DNA from: Dermacentor variabilis
Lineage: Eukaryota; Arthropoda; Arachnida; Ixodida; Ixodidae
Reading direction: 5' to 3'
DNA: 64,000 nt
Assembly (NCBI RefSeq): GCF_050947875.1
Contig: NC_134568.1
Span: 194,320,853-194,384,852, forward strand
Under the pieces are notes generated by a model. That model saw only the letters and a program-made list of their open reading frames with translations, made no database searches and had not been told where the DNA came from. This document shows positions 44,077 to 53,072 of this stretch, in pieces. The translations under genes were made by a program, and so were the position numbers. Each line of letters opens with the position of its first letter. Position 1 is the first letter of the stretch.

Positions 44077-44557
44077 GACCGCCCCGCCGGGGGAAGGAGA
44101 TCCCGATGGTCAGGGGACTGCATCCGCTGTCCGGAGGGATGTCGCTCGATGATGCTCATAACCGAAGTCGGGCGTCCCTCGACGTTTCTTGAGCGCAGCG
44201 CACAGAGAAGGCCTCGTTCTCTCGTTCAGGTTCGCACAGGACACTGCAAAGTGACTTCGGGAGAGTTCACATTTTTGTTCTCGTTCCCGGCAAGCGTTAG
44301 AACTACGCTGAAACTCAACCGCTCAGTCAGCAAGCACGGCACAACCCTCACTAAGCCCTGCCAGGCTCTTTCCCCTTCTATACCACTGCCTAGTTCCTTA
44401 CAGTAGTCTAGCAGCACTCAGAACGGGTCCACAAATTGGAAAATTGCACTAGAAAGAACATCATCACTTTGAAACACTACACAAAAGCAATATGTTAAAA
44501 ATCCTGCCTCAGGAAGAAAAACATCAGTAACAAACAATTTTGAGGCTGATTCCTACG
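44077..44557 (-). other. 3' untranslated region of element 2
   Basis: 481 bp between the pol stop and the 3' LTR, without convincing coding content. It ends at the LTR with the candidate polypurine tract. Confidence 0.8.
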
Positions 44558-47500
44558 TTAGGGGCTTCGACTTAAGCCATCGGCGTTACCGTTGAGACTC
44601 CCCTTTTTGTAACGCACCTCAAAGGAATATTGTTGCAAAGCGAGGCTCCAGCGCAGGAGGCGGCCATTTTTGGGAGAGATGGTCTGCAGCCATTGGAGAG
44701 GGCAGTGATCCGTCTCAATGATAAACCTCGAGCCGGCTAGATAGCATGACAATTTCTGAACGGCCCACCCGAGACACGCACACTCTTTCTCGGTGGCGCT
44801 GTACGCCTGCTCACGACTGGTCAGCTTACGACTAGCATACAGGACGGGGTGTTCTACTTCTCCATTTTCCCGTTGGCACAGTACAACGCCCATGCCTCGC
44901 TCACTAGCATCGCACTGAACAACGAACCCTTTTGTATAGTCTGGCGATCGTAGCACCGGCTGGCTTGTTAGGGCATTCTTTAGAGCGCTAAAAGCTCTTT
45001 CCTTTGTCTCGTCCCAGACGACTGTTTGGGGCTCTATTTTTCTTAGAGCATCCGTCAGGGGAGCCGCGATATCAGAGTACCTGGGGATGTACCTCTGATA
45101 GTAGCCGGCGACACCTAAGAACGACCGAATATCGGTCTTCGTGCGCGGTTGCGGGAAGTCTCGCACAGCGGCCACCTTTATTTCAGAGGGGCGGCGACGA
45201 CCCTGACCAATCACGTGACCGAGGTAGACAACCTCGGCCTGTGCTAACTGGCACTTGGGAGCCTTGACTGTCAAGCCCGCTTCGCGCAGGCGGGTTAGCA
45301 CTGCCCGCAAGTGGGCCATATGCTCAGACCAGGATGCGGAGAATATCGATACGTCGTCTAAATACGGTAAAGCGAATTCTTGCTGTCCCCGCAACACTTT
45401 ATCCATGAGGCTTGAAAAACAGTATGGCGCGTTCTTCAAACCAAAACTCAACACTTTAGGACGGAATGTTCCGATTGGTGAAATGAACGCCGCATACCTA
45501 CTAGCCTCTTCTGTAAGTGGAACCTGCCAATAACCCCTGACAAGATCTAGGGTGGAAATAAACTGAGCGCTACTAACTTTCTCAAGGCGCTCCTCGATGT
45601 TAGGGATCGGATAAATTTGATCCTTAGTGATGGAATTAAGCCTGCGGTAGTCGACGCAAGGACGAGGTTCCTTGCCCGGTACCTCAACTAAAATCAAAGG
45701 GGAGGTATAATAACTCTCACCTGCCTCAATAACACCGAGCTGTAGCATTTTCTTTACCTCAGCCTCCATAATATCGCTCTGGCGGGGTGACACCCGGTAC
45801 GCCTTGGATCGTACTGGCTCTGGGGAGGTAAGTTCTATGTCATGAGTAACTACAGAAGTCCTACGAGGCCTCTCAGAGAACAGACCTTGAAACTCTTGTA
45901 AGAGCTGGTGTAGTTCGGTTTTCTGCTCAGGCGACAGCGATGCTCCACTGACTAAGTCACTAATGACCTGATCGGTGTCTTTCCTGTTCGTCACTGAGCC
46001 TAGTCCCGGAAGCTCGACCGGAAGCTCTTCAGGAACGTTTACCATCATGCACACCACTGCTTCCCTTTGTCTATAAGGTTTGAGCAGATTACAGTGGTAA
46101 ACTTGCTGTGCTTTCCGCTTTCCTGGCAGACTCACCACGTAGTTAACGTCCGACAGTTTCGGAACAATTCGTGCTGGGCCCTCCCACTGCACGTCTAGTT
46201 TGTTGTTTAGCGATGTGCGCAATATCATGACCTCATCACCCACCTCAAAACGACGGGCCCTGGCGGTCCGATCATAATAAACCTTGGCCCTCTGCTGGGC
46301 CTTTGCCATTGCTTCACCTGACAACTCCTGTGCCCTTCTGAAGCGTTCGAGGAGCTTAAGCACGTACTCCACCACGACTGGGTCGTCGCCCCTGCCTTCC
46401 CACGATTCTCGAAGCATGCGAAGCGGAGATCGCAGCGAGCGACCGTACACCAGCTCAGCTGGCGAAAACCCCGTAGCCGCATGCGGCGCAGTCCGTAATG
46501 CAAACATCACCCCAGGCAGACACAGCTCCCAGTCAGTTTGATGTTCAAAACACAATGCTGTCAACACGCGCTTCATGACGGAGTGGAGCTTCTCAACGGA
46601 ATTCGACGGTGGGTGGTACACTGAGCTGTGTAACAGCTTTACCCCACACCTTTCGAGAAAAGTTGTCGTCAAAGCGCTAGTAAACACTGTGCCCTGATCT
46701 GATTGGATTTCCGCAGGAAAACCAACTCGCGCAAATATGGACAGTAGTGCATTGACTATCTCAACTGAGCTGAGTTCTTTAAGCGGCACTGCTTCAGGGA
46801 ACTTTGTCGCTGGGCAGATCACAGTCAAAATGTGTCTGTACCCCGTGGCTGTTACCGGCAGAGGTCCCACTGTATCAATAACGAGCCGTCTAAAAGGCTC
46901 CGTAATGATAGGTACCAATCTCAACGGCGCCCTTGATTTGTCCCCTGGTTTGCCCACCCGCTGACAGGTGTCACATGTCCTCACGAAATGGTCTGCGTCC
47001 CGAAAACACCCTGGCCAATAGTACTCTTGCAAGAGACGGTCCTTAGTTTTCTTAACTCCTAGGTGTCCGGACCACGAACCCCCATGCGACAAGCGCAACA
47101 GATCCTGACGATAGCATTGAGGAACGATCAGCTGATCGAACTCCACTCCCCTGCGGTCTAGATACTTCCGGTACAGGACCCCACCTCTTTCCACAAAGCG
47201 AGCATTTTTCTTGGCGATGCCTTCCTTGACAATGCAGCGTATGTTTTCTAGGCTGCCATCCTTCTTTTGCTCGGCTATCAAAGCCGACCGGCTGACTTTT
47301 AGCAACCTATTAAGTCCGTCTGACGTAGGCGCGATGAGCAAATCTGCAGATAGCTCTTCTAACTTTCCCGCATCGGGATTTTCCTCTCCGGTATCTGGTG
47401 CCTTTAACGTTACAGACTCAAGTTTATTCAGTTCGGGCGTGCTCTGAATATCAGCTTGCTGCGCCTCTGACCCTTTTTCGTTGTTTGATAACGTCGGCCC

Positions 47501-47653
47501 CGCAACTACCGCCTTTGCAGCGAGCTCCCGAACCTTCGATCTGGTTAAGGCCTGAACACTAGCTTCACCAAACAAAAGCCCCTTCTCGCGCAGGAGGTGA
47601 TCGGACCTGTTCGAAAATAGGTACGGGTACTGGGGGGGCAGCATAGATGACAC
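44558..47653 (-). CDS. Ty3/gypsy pol: integrase - reverse transcriptase - RNase H (element 2)
   Basis: 1031 residues without a stop. Integrase comes first: zinc finger H190, H197, C227, C230; catalytic D260 (VIDTVG), D319 (QSDQG) and E354 (NSVEKL), spacing D-35-E; then a GPF/Y-like module (VQWEGP about 488-493, CNLLKPYRQRE about 521-531). RT follows at about 600-870: PCVDYRRLN, TLDLVRGYWQ (701), FGLKNAPYCF, YLDD (764-767). RNase H has D915 (QCDASERG), E955, D982 (ETDHC) and D1025 (NADGLSR). All key residues are present, so the enzyme part looks functional. This ATG is internal: the frame continues upstream into gag-protease across one TAA at 47687-47689. Integrase before RT is the Gmr1-type order, opposite to most Ty3/gypsy elements. 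Confidence 0.95.
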   Translation of the reverse strand: MSSMLPPQYPYLFSNRSDHLLREKGLLFGEASVQALTRSKVRELAAKAVVAGPTLSNNEKGSEAQQADIQSTPELNKLESVTLKAPDTGEENPDAGKLEELSADLLIAPTSDGLNRLLKVSRSALIAEQKKDGSLENIRCIVKEGIAKKNARFVERGGVLYRKYLDRRGVEFDQLIVPQCYRQDLLRLSHGGSWSGHLGVKKTKDRLLQEYYWPGCFRDADHFVRTCDTCQRVGKPGDKSRAPLRLVPIITEPFRRLVIDTVGPLPVTATGYRHILTVICPATKFPEAVPLKELSSVEIVNALLSIFARVGFPAEIQSDQGTVFTSALTTTFLERCGVKLLHSSVYHPPSNSVEKLHSVMKRVLTALCFEHQTDWELCLPGVMFALRTAPHAATGFSPAELVYGRSLRSPLRMLRESWEGRGDDPVVVEYVLKLLERFRRAQELSGEAMAKAQQRAKVYYDRTARARRFEVGDEVMILRTSLNNKLDVQWEGPARIVPKLSDVNYVVSLPGKRKAQQVYHCNLLKPYRQREAVVCMMVNVPEELPVELPGLGSVTNRKDTDQVISDLVSGASLSPEQKTELHQLLQEFQGLFSERPRRTSVVTHDIELTSPEPVRSKAYRVSPRQSDIMEAEVKKMLQLGVIEAGESYYTSPLILVEVPGKEPRPCVDYRRLNSITKDQIYPIPNIEERLEKVSSAQFISTLDLVRGYWQVPLTEEASRYAAFISPIGTFRPKVLSFGLKNAPYCFSSLMDKVLRGQQEFALPYLDDVSIFSASWSEHMAHLRAVLTRLREAGLTVKAPKCQLAQAEVVYLGHVIGQGRRRPSEIKVAAVRDFPQPRTKTDIRSFLGVAGYYQRYIPRYSDIAAPLTDALRKIEPQTVVWDETKERAFSALKNALTSQPVLRSPDYTKGFVVQCDASERGMGVVLCQRENGEVEHPVLYASRKLTSREQAYSATEKECACLGWAVQKLSCYLAGSRFIIETDHCPLQWLQTISPKNGRLLRWSLALQQYSFEVRYKKGSLNGNADGLSRSP

Positions 47654-47686
47654 TGCGGCCTCCGTCTCAAGCGCTCCGAATGGTCC

Positions 47687-49003
47687 TTAAATAAGCACTT
47701 TTGCTACCGGCAGACACACGCTATGAGCTTCCACGGCTTGCTTGATCCACGCGCACTCGCCCGTGAACATATCGGGTTCTACGTAGGAGGGGTGAACTAC
47801 ATCCATTGTAGCTGCGGAATCGCGAAGCACTCGGCACTCTTTCCCGTTCACGAGGAGGTCTCGCATGTAAGGCTCGAGAAGCTTCATGTTCTCGTCAGTG
47901 CTGCATATTGACAAAAACACAACTTTTGGTTTTGTTTCCGGACACTGCGCCGAAAAGTGACCCGGCTTCTGGCACGTATAACAAACGCGCGCTTGCCTCG
48001 TCTCGAACCGCTTTCTGCGTTCGGCTTCGGCTGCCGCCGTCTCCTTAGGTTCGGTCGCACTGCTTTCACTCGCATCCGCACTACGTGTGTTCCCCTTTGC
48101 TCTCAAGGGTGTGAACTTCGGCCTCTCAAACTTCGAGCCAAACTCACCCTTTTGACCGTCCTTAGCTCCGCGAGCCCGACGCGTCACAAACTCCTCGGCT
48201 AGCTCAGCGGCTTTAGCCACCGTACAAACGTCTGGCCTATCCAAGACCCAGTACCGCACGTTCTCAGGTAACCGACTATAAAACTGTTCCAGCCCGAAGC
48301 ACTGCAGAACTTTATCGTGGTCACCAAACGCTTTCTCTTCTTTGAGCCACTCCTGCATGTTTGACATAAGCCTGTACGCAAACTCTGTATATGACTCACT
48401 TTTGCCTTTCTCATTTTCCCGAAACTTCCGACGGAACGCCTCCGCTGACAGCCTGTACTTTTTTAGCAGACTCGATTTCACTTTGTCGAAATCCTCTGCT
48501 TCCTCTCTATTCAAGCGAGCGATTACGTCGGCCGCCTCGCCGGGTAACAAAGTGAGCAAGCGCTGTGGCCACGTTTCCCGAGAGAACCCCTGCTTCTCGC
48601 ACGTTCCCTCAAAGTTAACCAGGAACAAACCAATGTCCTCTCCAAGCTTAAACGGCCGCATCAGGTCAATCATTTTGAACAATACTCGTTCTCCTGCACC
48701 GTGTGCCTGACTTCCATTACGAGCGCGTTCGATCTCTATCTCGAGACGCTTCATTTCCAAAGCGTGTTGCTGGTCACGCTCTTGTTGCTCTCGCTCTTTC
48801 TGTTCTTTACGTTCACGCTCCTGTCTTTTTGCCGTCTCCCTCTCCTCAATGGTCTCAAGGCATTCCGACAGCTCGTCATCCTCAGCTTCTAACTCAAGAA
48901 TAGCCCTTAGCAGTTCTGGTTTTCTGAGTTTGTCCGAGACATCCAGACCCAACTCTCTTGCAAGCTACAGCAATTTCGGTTTGCGCAACGACTTCAAATC
49001 CAT
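47687..49003 (-). pseudogene. Ty3/gypsy gag - protease with SCAN-like capsid, two nonsense codons (element 2)
   Basis: The native start is probably ATG at 49003-49001 (MDLKSLRKPKLL), matching element 1. TAG at 48967-48965 interrupts it after 12 codons, leaving an open frame from 48952 (421 residues). That frame has a Glu/Gln/Arg coiled coil (about 35-80), capsid region (TWPQRLLTLLPGEAADVIAR), a SCAN-like segment about 160-258 (EAFRRKF ... LEQFYSRLPENVRYWV ... AAELAEEF), a CCHC zinc knuckle C324-C327-H332-C337 and protease motif RDSAATMD near 377-384. It ends at TAA 47687-47689 where element 1 has GAG-like Glu (KIRIEGPFG). Without the two stops gag and pol would be one frame. Confidence 0.9.
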
Positions 49004-49318
49004 GGCTGCTCTGAATGCTGCTTTCTCTATTGCCTAATATTGTCTTGCCGCAAACTAACCCGGCAGCAACGACAACCACAATTACCAGCTCTGTTTCTGA
49101 CACTAACAAAAGCCTGGCAAAGCTCAGAAGAAGAAAGTCCCGCACTCACCAAACCTCGTAGCCAAGAATTCAGCGCAGTCGTTCCGCTGCAGGCAACCAG
49201 TCATCACACAGGGCTCGTTGCACTGCTCCCGGATGGTCGTTGTGCTGCTCAACATACAGTCAACTGCATATCTTCGCTGCTGGCCTCCGTTGTCGCGATC
49301 TCACCGCTGGCAGACAGT
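49004..49318 (-). promoter_or_regulatory. Leader and primer-binding region of element 2
   Basis: 315 bp between the 5' LTR and the gag start. Directly after the LTR end (CAACA) the minus strand reads ACTGTCTGCCAGCGGTGAGATCG. It corresponds in position to the TGGTGGCAACGG site of element 1, but the TGG start is not preserved, so the primer is uncertain. No long open frame. Confidence 0.55.
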
Positions 49319-50070
49319 TGTTGAAATCGCACCGCTGGCACGAGTTGTTGGGAACTCGGCGCTGACGCCCGTTGTTGCACCTGGGTCGCAAGCCCCAAGG
49401 GTAGCGTTGGCCTGGCGGCCTGGGGTACAACTGGAAGCATCCGAAGCTCCCGGCAAAGCATGAGTCGACTGGTAACAACAAAACAACTTGTTTATTCTAA
49501 CATCGCAAAGAGTTGGCGGTCAGGTTGACCGAAGTAGAGAGACGGGAGTGCACGTTACTCAACAGAAGAAATCGGAGCCCCTTTTGGCGTCCGGGGGCAG
49601 CTGCTTTTATACTCTCGCAGTTGAGGGCAAGAAGGAACCCCTCTATAGACGAGCACGTGACTGTGCCGCTCGGGCACAATGGGAAGAGAAGGTGGCGCAT
49701 ACGTCGTGCCGGCGCCGTTCGGGCACAATGGGAAGAGAAGGTGGCGCATACGTCGTGCCGGCGCCGTTCGGGCACAATGGGAAGAGAAGGTGGCGCATAC
49801 GTCGTGTCGGCGCCGGTCAGACCCCCTCGCTTCACAGTTGGGGGAGCTCCTCTCCCCGGCTGCCGCGCTTCGACAAGCGTGGGCACCAACATGCACATAC
49901 ACACACACACGCACATGAAGACACGTGGCATTGGAACATGCCTGGACGCGCTTGGCAGGGAGGCGTAGCGGCGGCGCCGAACGGGCCAAAATGTCTGCCG
50001 CTTTGAACGAAGCCCCGGCGTCCGTTGTATCCGCGCCGGCTTTACCGCGCGTCGTAGGCGAAACGTAACA
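49319..50070 (-). repeat. 5' LTR of element 2
   Basis: 752 bp. It carries three tandem 49-bp units (about 49670-49815) in U3, a TATAAAAG box at 49611-49604 and AATAAA at 49496-49491. It is near-identical to the 3' LTR apart from the extra unit and about five substitutions. Confidence 0.95.
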
Positions 50071-50074
50071 CCCA

Positions 50075-50090
50075 ACACCATAGCCACTGA
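50075..50090 (-). mobile_element. SINE fragment, right part, split by element 2
   Basis: ACACCATAGCCACTGAG continues the SINE that ends at 43373. The usual head (CAACCACGGCGGG) is missing, so the SINE was already truncated when the gypsy element inserted. Confidence 0.75.
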
Positions 50091-51365
50091 GTAATATACG
50101 ACACGAACACATGTTTCAATGTAATTTACAAAACCTTTACTTTAATTAAAACTTTCATATCACTGATATAACTGTTTTGTGGTCGCTATGATACACACTG
50201 ACGTTTTCCATTCTTATTTGAGAAATGTTTTTGGCCAAAGTTACATCATGCATGACCCGTGTGAGGTGGTCGGTTGACTCGGATCGTTGAAATAACCGAA
50301 GCCAAACTCTTCCACAAGATAGGTGAACCACAGCTTTGTTCCCGGTTCGGAGATGTGTACGTTAAAATCTCCGACAACGACCACCGGCGAGGGATTGGTG
50401 GCAACGTAGGTTTATCAATTCGGAAGTGCGCATACGTCGTCATCAATCATCTGGCTTGACGACTTTTTTATTTGTTCTTTTCGCAGTGAAACGAAAGCTG
50501 GTTTGTATGTTCGCTTCATACTGGCTGACGGTGGTTTGAGCCATTACTCCTGGCCCTGCAATGCCACCGGGATTGGCCCACCTGGGTTTTCTGTCGACGC
50601 GACGGAATCCCGATATCCTAGCCGTGAACCGCTTCGGTGTAAAAAAATGAAGTGTAATAAAATCGATGCACACAGCAACCACGACGCGTGGTCGAGCAAA
50701 TGTGGCAAATGTGGCAAATGTGGCTTAAGCTTCGCCTTCAAGAGTGGAACGCGATAGCGTTATCGCACTCCGTTCGCACCACCCACTCATTTGCTCGGCA
50801 TGCTCTTGAGTCACACAAGGACGAAACGTGCACCTGAGCAAGTGGAACGAACCGAAGAACTCGGTGTCTCGGAGGGAGAAACGATCTACGTGAGCCAAAC
50901 GTCGTGATTGGCACGGACAGCCGGGCCGCGACGCGCCATGAAGGCGGACGCGATCATGGGGCTGACGCCTCGATGGGATCGTCCTCTATCTCGCTTGGGA
51001 GCACCACGCAGACGCATGACTCCTCGCCAGCAGCACGGCACACATCGCAGGGGACCTTTCCCACCAGACGCGCTACGGCGCAGCAATCACGTCAGAGGGG
51101 TCCTGCATCGGACGCTGCACCTAGGAATCGCGCTGTGAGCGGAAAGAGGAGCCGTGTCGCCTAAACGCGAGGGTTCGAGTGACGCACGCTGGAAGTTGGA
51201 TGGGGACAGTGCGAGAAAACTTATTAAACGCAGGGGTATTGGGGCATCCTCGCACCGGTCCCCGCACGGCCCCAATGCGCTCAAACGAGACGAAAGGGAG
51301 AAGCGGGCGAGTGGCGCGCCACCTGTCAGGGCAGTGCCGTACATCGCGAGGAGCGGTTCTTCTGT
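50091..51365. other. Anonymous DNA, partly GC-rich
   Basis: Three tandem ATGTGGCAA units lie near 50698-50725. GC-rich frames at 50886-51164 and 51154-51537 (Arg/Ala/Ser/Pro-rich) have no recognisable domain and are probably chance or repeat-derived. Confidence 0.4.
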
Positions 51366-51369
51366 GTTT

Positions 51370-51790
51370 GCCGCAAGATGGCTCTGCGTGTGCGCCAAGC
51401 TCAGAAGAAATGTAGTGGAAACGTACTTAGCTACGTGTTTAACTGCGACTTGTGTAATTTACATGCTCATAATTACCGATATACACCGCAGTATAACTTT
51501 CTACGGCTCGTTTCTAAGGCAACACCGCATTCACTAGAGGCGCTTTTGTCCCGCTTTGAAGCATCGAACTCATGGCTGAGTAGGGTAAAAAAAATGCTTG
51601 GCTGAGTGGTAGCGTCTCCGTCTCACACTTCAGAGATCGTGGTTCGATTCCCACCCAGCCCATCTTGCAAGTTATTTTCATTTAGGAATTGCCTACCGCC
51701 ATTTTTTTCGCTCACGGCCAACGCCGCCGACGACACCGCCTTTTCTGCGACACGAGCGCCTTAACGCGTTCGCGTTAAAAGAGAGAATGA
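51370..51790 (+). mobile_element. Retroposon with tRNA-like segment (A and B boxes)
   Basis: At 51593-51662 the sequence resembles a tRNA: TGGCTGAGTGGTAGCG (A box), an anticodon-like TCTCACACTTC and GGTTCGATTCCCACCCAGCCCA (B box, acceptor-like end). The acceptor and anticodon stems do not pair properly, so I read it as a tRNA-derived repeat rather than a working tRNA. A later TTAACGCGTTCGCGTTAA palindrome (51759-51777) closes the unit. Repeats of this layout are frequent in tick DNA (general knowledge, not checked). Confidence 0.5.
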
Positions 51791-52580
51791 GAGGCGCGCG
51801 ATTAGCCAACACCACCTCGATAGCGCAAGGCCTGTTTACTCCGATCCATGACGTCGCGCTACCAGGCCCGAAATTTCCATTGACAAGGCTGGCGTGATGA
51901 CAGCGGTGACGTCTAAATCACTGTTGCCTACTCAGGAGCATCCTCATTAGATTCTATGGCAGTCGGGCCAGCTAACATGACGTCATGGATTTGTGTGAAA
52001 AGGCGTTGCGCTATCTAGGTGGTGTTGGATTTGCGGCGCCACTGGTGACATCATTGCTCTCCGTCCCAGCCGAGGGCACGCGCAGCAGTTTCTCTCCGGG
52101 TCTGAAATGGGTAGGTCACACGTCATACGTACGCCTTGAGCAGGTAGCTTTCGATCAGCAACGCCACGAGCAGTACCGGGAACGAGCTCATCTACGCTGC
52201 GCCGATGCTGCAGCCCCGGCACAAGAACAGGCTCGCGCAGCCGAGCGCAAGCGGCAACTGCGTACCGAGGATCTGGCAGCCTACCAAGCCGTCGCTTAAT
52301 GAACCGTCGGGATTAAGTAAGTGGTAAACACCGGAGCCGCACGTTTCAGCTTCGCTGGTTAACCATCTGTACGGAGTGTTTGGGCTGTTCTTTTTCTCTT
52401 CTTTTTTTGTGTGTTGTGCTAGTGAGCGAGAAAACTTAGCTAGTATTACGTGAGGAAGCGACAGAAAAATGAGAGGAGAGATTAAAGCATACTCTTCCCG
52501 ATATGTGACCATTAAAAACTCGCTTCACGTCCCTACATTCCTTCGCGCAAATATCAGGGTCCGTGCTTTAATTCATTTAG
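51791..52580. other. Anonymous DNA
   Basis: The plus frame 51985-52299 (104 residues) ends in an Ala/Arg/Glu-rich segment (AAPAQEQARAAERKRQLRTEDLAAYQAVA) that could be a helical piece of a retroposon-encoded protein. It has no partner sequence that I can name. Confidence 0.35.
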
Positions 52581-52583
52581 CTT

Positions 52584-53060
52584 GTGGCGACGAACGACCA
52601 CGTAGACCAGTGGCGTCTCGGCCTTCCGAGCGGGAGACCAAACCGACACGACTGATCTCTTAGCGTAGCATTTTTTTAATAGAGAGCTTTAGTTTAGGGG
52701 GTGCAAGCGGCTTGCGTACGCAAGAACTTCGGGCGACGGTACTGCGCACGCGCTGACCTCGACGTAGTGGTGTGCGCATCCGCAGTACCGTGGACCCTGG
52801 TTCTTGTGTACACAAGCCGCTTGCGTCCACTAAACTAAAACTCTCTAATATCGTCCAACGCCAGCAAGTGCAGGCGCGTGCCAGTGGCACCTGCCTCGTG
52901 TAAACGCGAGATTCTGCGTAATTCTGATGCGAGGCAGATGCTGTTGCTGCTACAGAGTGCTCTCCCCCTAGAGAGGAGGAAAGTTTAACGAGCGATGGAA
53001 AGTCTACGTGACGCGGTGTGTCTTAGGGGTAGCGTGCGGAGTCAGCGTCGAGGGATGCAG
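52584..53060 (-). repeat. Probable 3' LTR region of Ty3/gypsy element 3, disrupted by a MITE
   Basis: The minus strand ends CGTTCGTCGCCACA at 52584. About 65 bp before that end match 59111-59175 (CGACGA(A/G)CGACC, GTCTCGGCCTTCCGA). This is the expected LTR end pair of the element whose coding remains lie between. The other LTR border could not be found, and similarity fades beyond this block. Confidence 0.5.
52681..52846. mobile_element. 166-bp hairpin MITE
   Basis: Nearly the whole element is an inverted repeat. The outer AGAGAG(C/T)TTTAGTTTAG and the next block GCAAGCGGCTTG match their complements at the other end, which closes with CTCTCT. It is flanked by AAT on both sides (52678-52680, 52847-52849); a TA duplication one base further in is also possible. 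The superfamily (Harbinger-like or Tc1/mariner-like) cannot be decided from this copy. Confidence 0.75.
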
Positions 53061-53072
53061 CAGGGTTGCGTC

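Larger units (their letters stand above)
43374..50070 (-). mobile_element. Nearly intact Ty3/gypsy element (Gmr1-like), element 2, with target duplication CCCA
   Basis: Complete LTR element of 6697 bp: 5' LTR 50070-49319, leader, gag-protease (49003-47687), integrase-RT-RNase H (continuing to 44558), 3' untranslated region, 3' LTR 44076-43374. It is flanked by CCCA at 43370-43373 and 50071-50074, inside a SINE. The two LTRs differ by only a handful of substitutions plus one 49-bp repeat unit, so it is young. Gag and pol share one frame interrupted by only two nonsense codons. Integrase precedes RT. Confidence 0.95.

Noticed and set aside
43543..44159. Several overlapping open frames of 90-150 residues on both strands, repeated at 49488-50112
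   Set aside because: They lie within the LTRs and repeat identically in both; they come from GC-rich U3 repeats and are not genes.
44077..44557. An extra gene (for example envelope) after pol in element 2
   Set aside because: Only 481 bp with no open frame of suitable size, no signal peptide and no membrane segment on the coding strand.
45004..45533. Plus-strand open frames inside the pol region
   Set aside because: Antisense shadows of the RT coding sequence.
51087..51537. Host protein-coding gene in the GC-rich block
   Set aside because: Frames on both strands are of similar length and Arg/Ala/Pro-rich, with no motif or splice pattern to choose between them.
51594..51663. Functional tRNA gene
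   Set aside because: A and B boxes are fine, but the acceptor stem and anticodon stem do not pair, and the surroundings look like a dispersed repeat.
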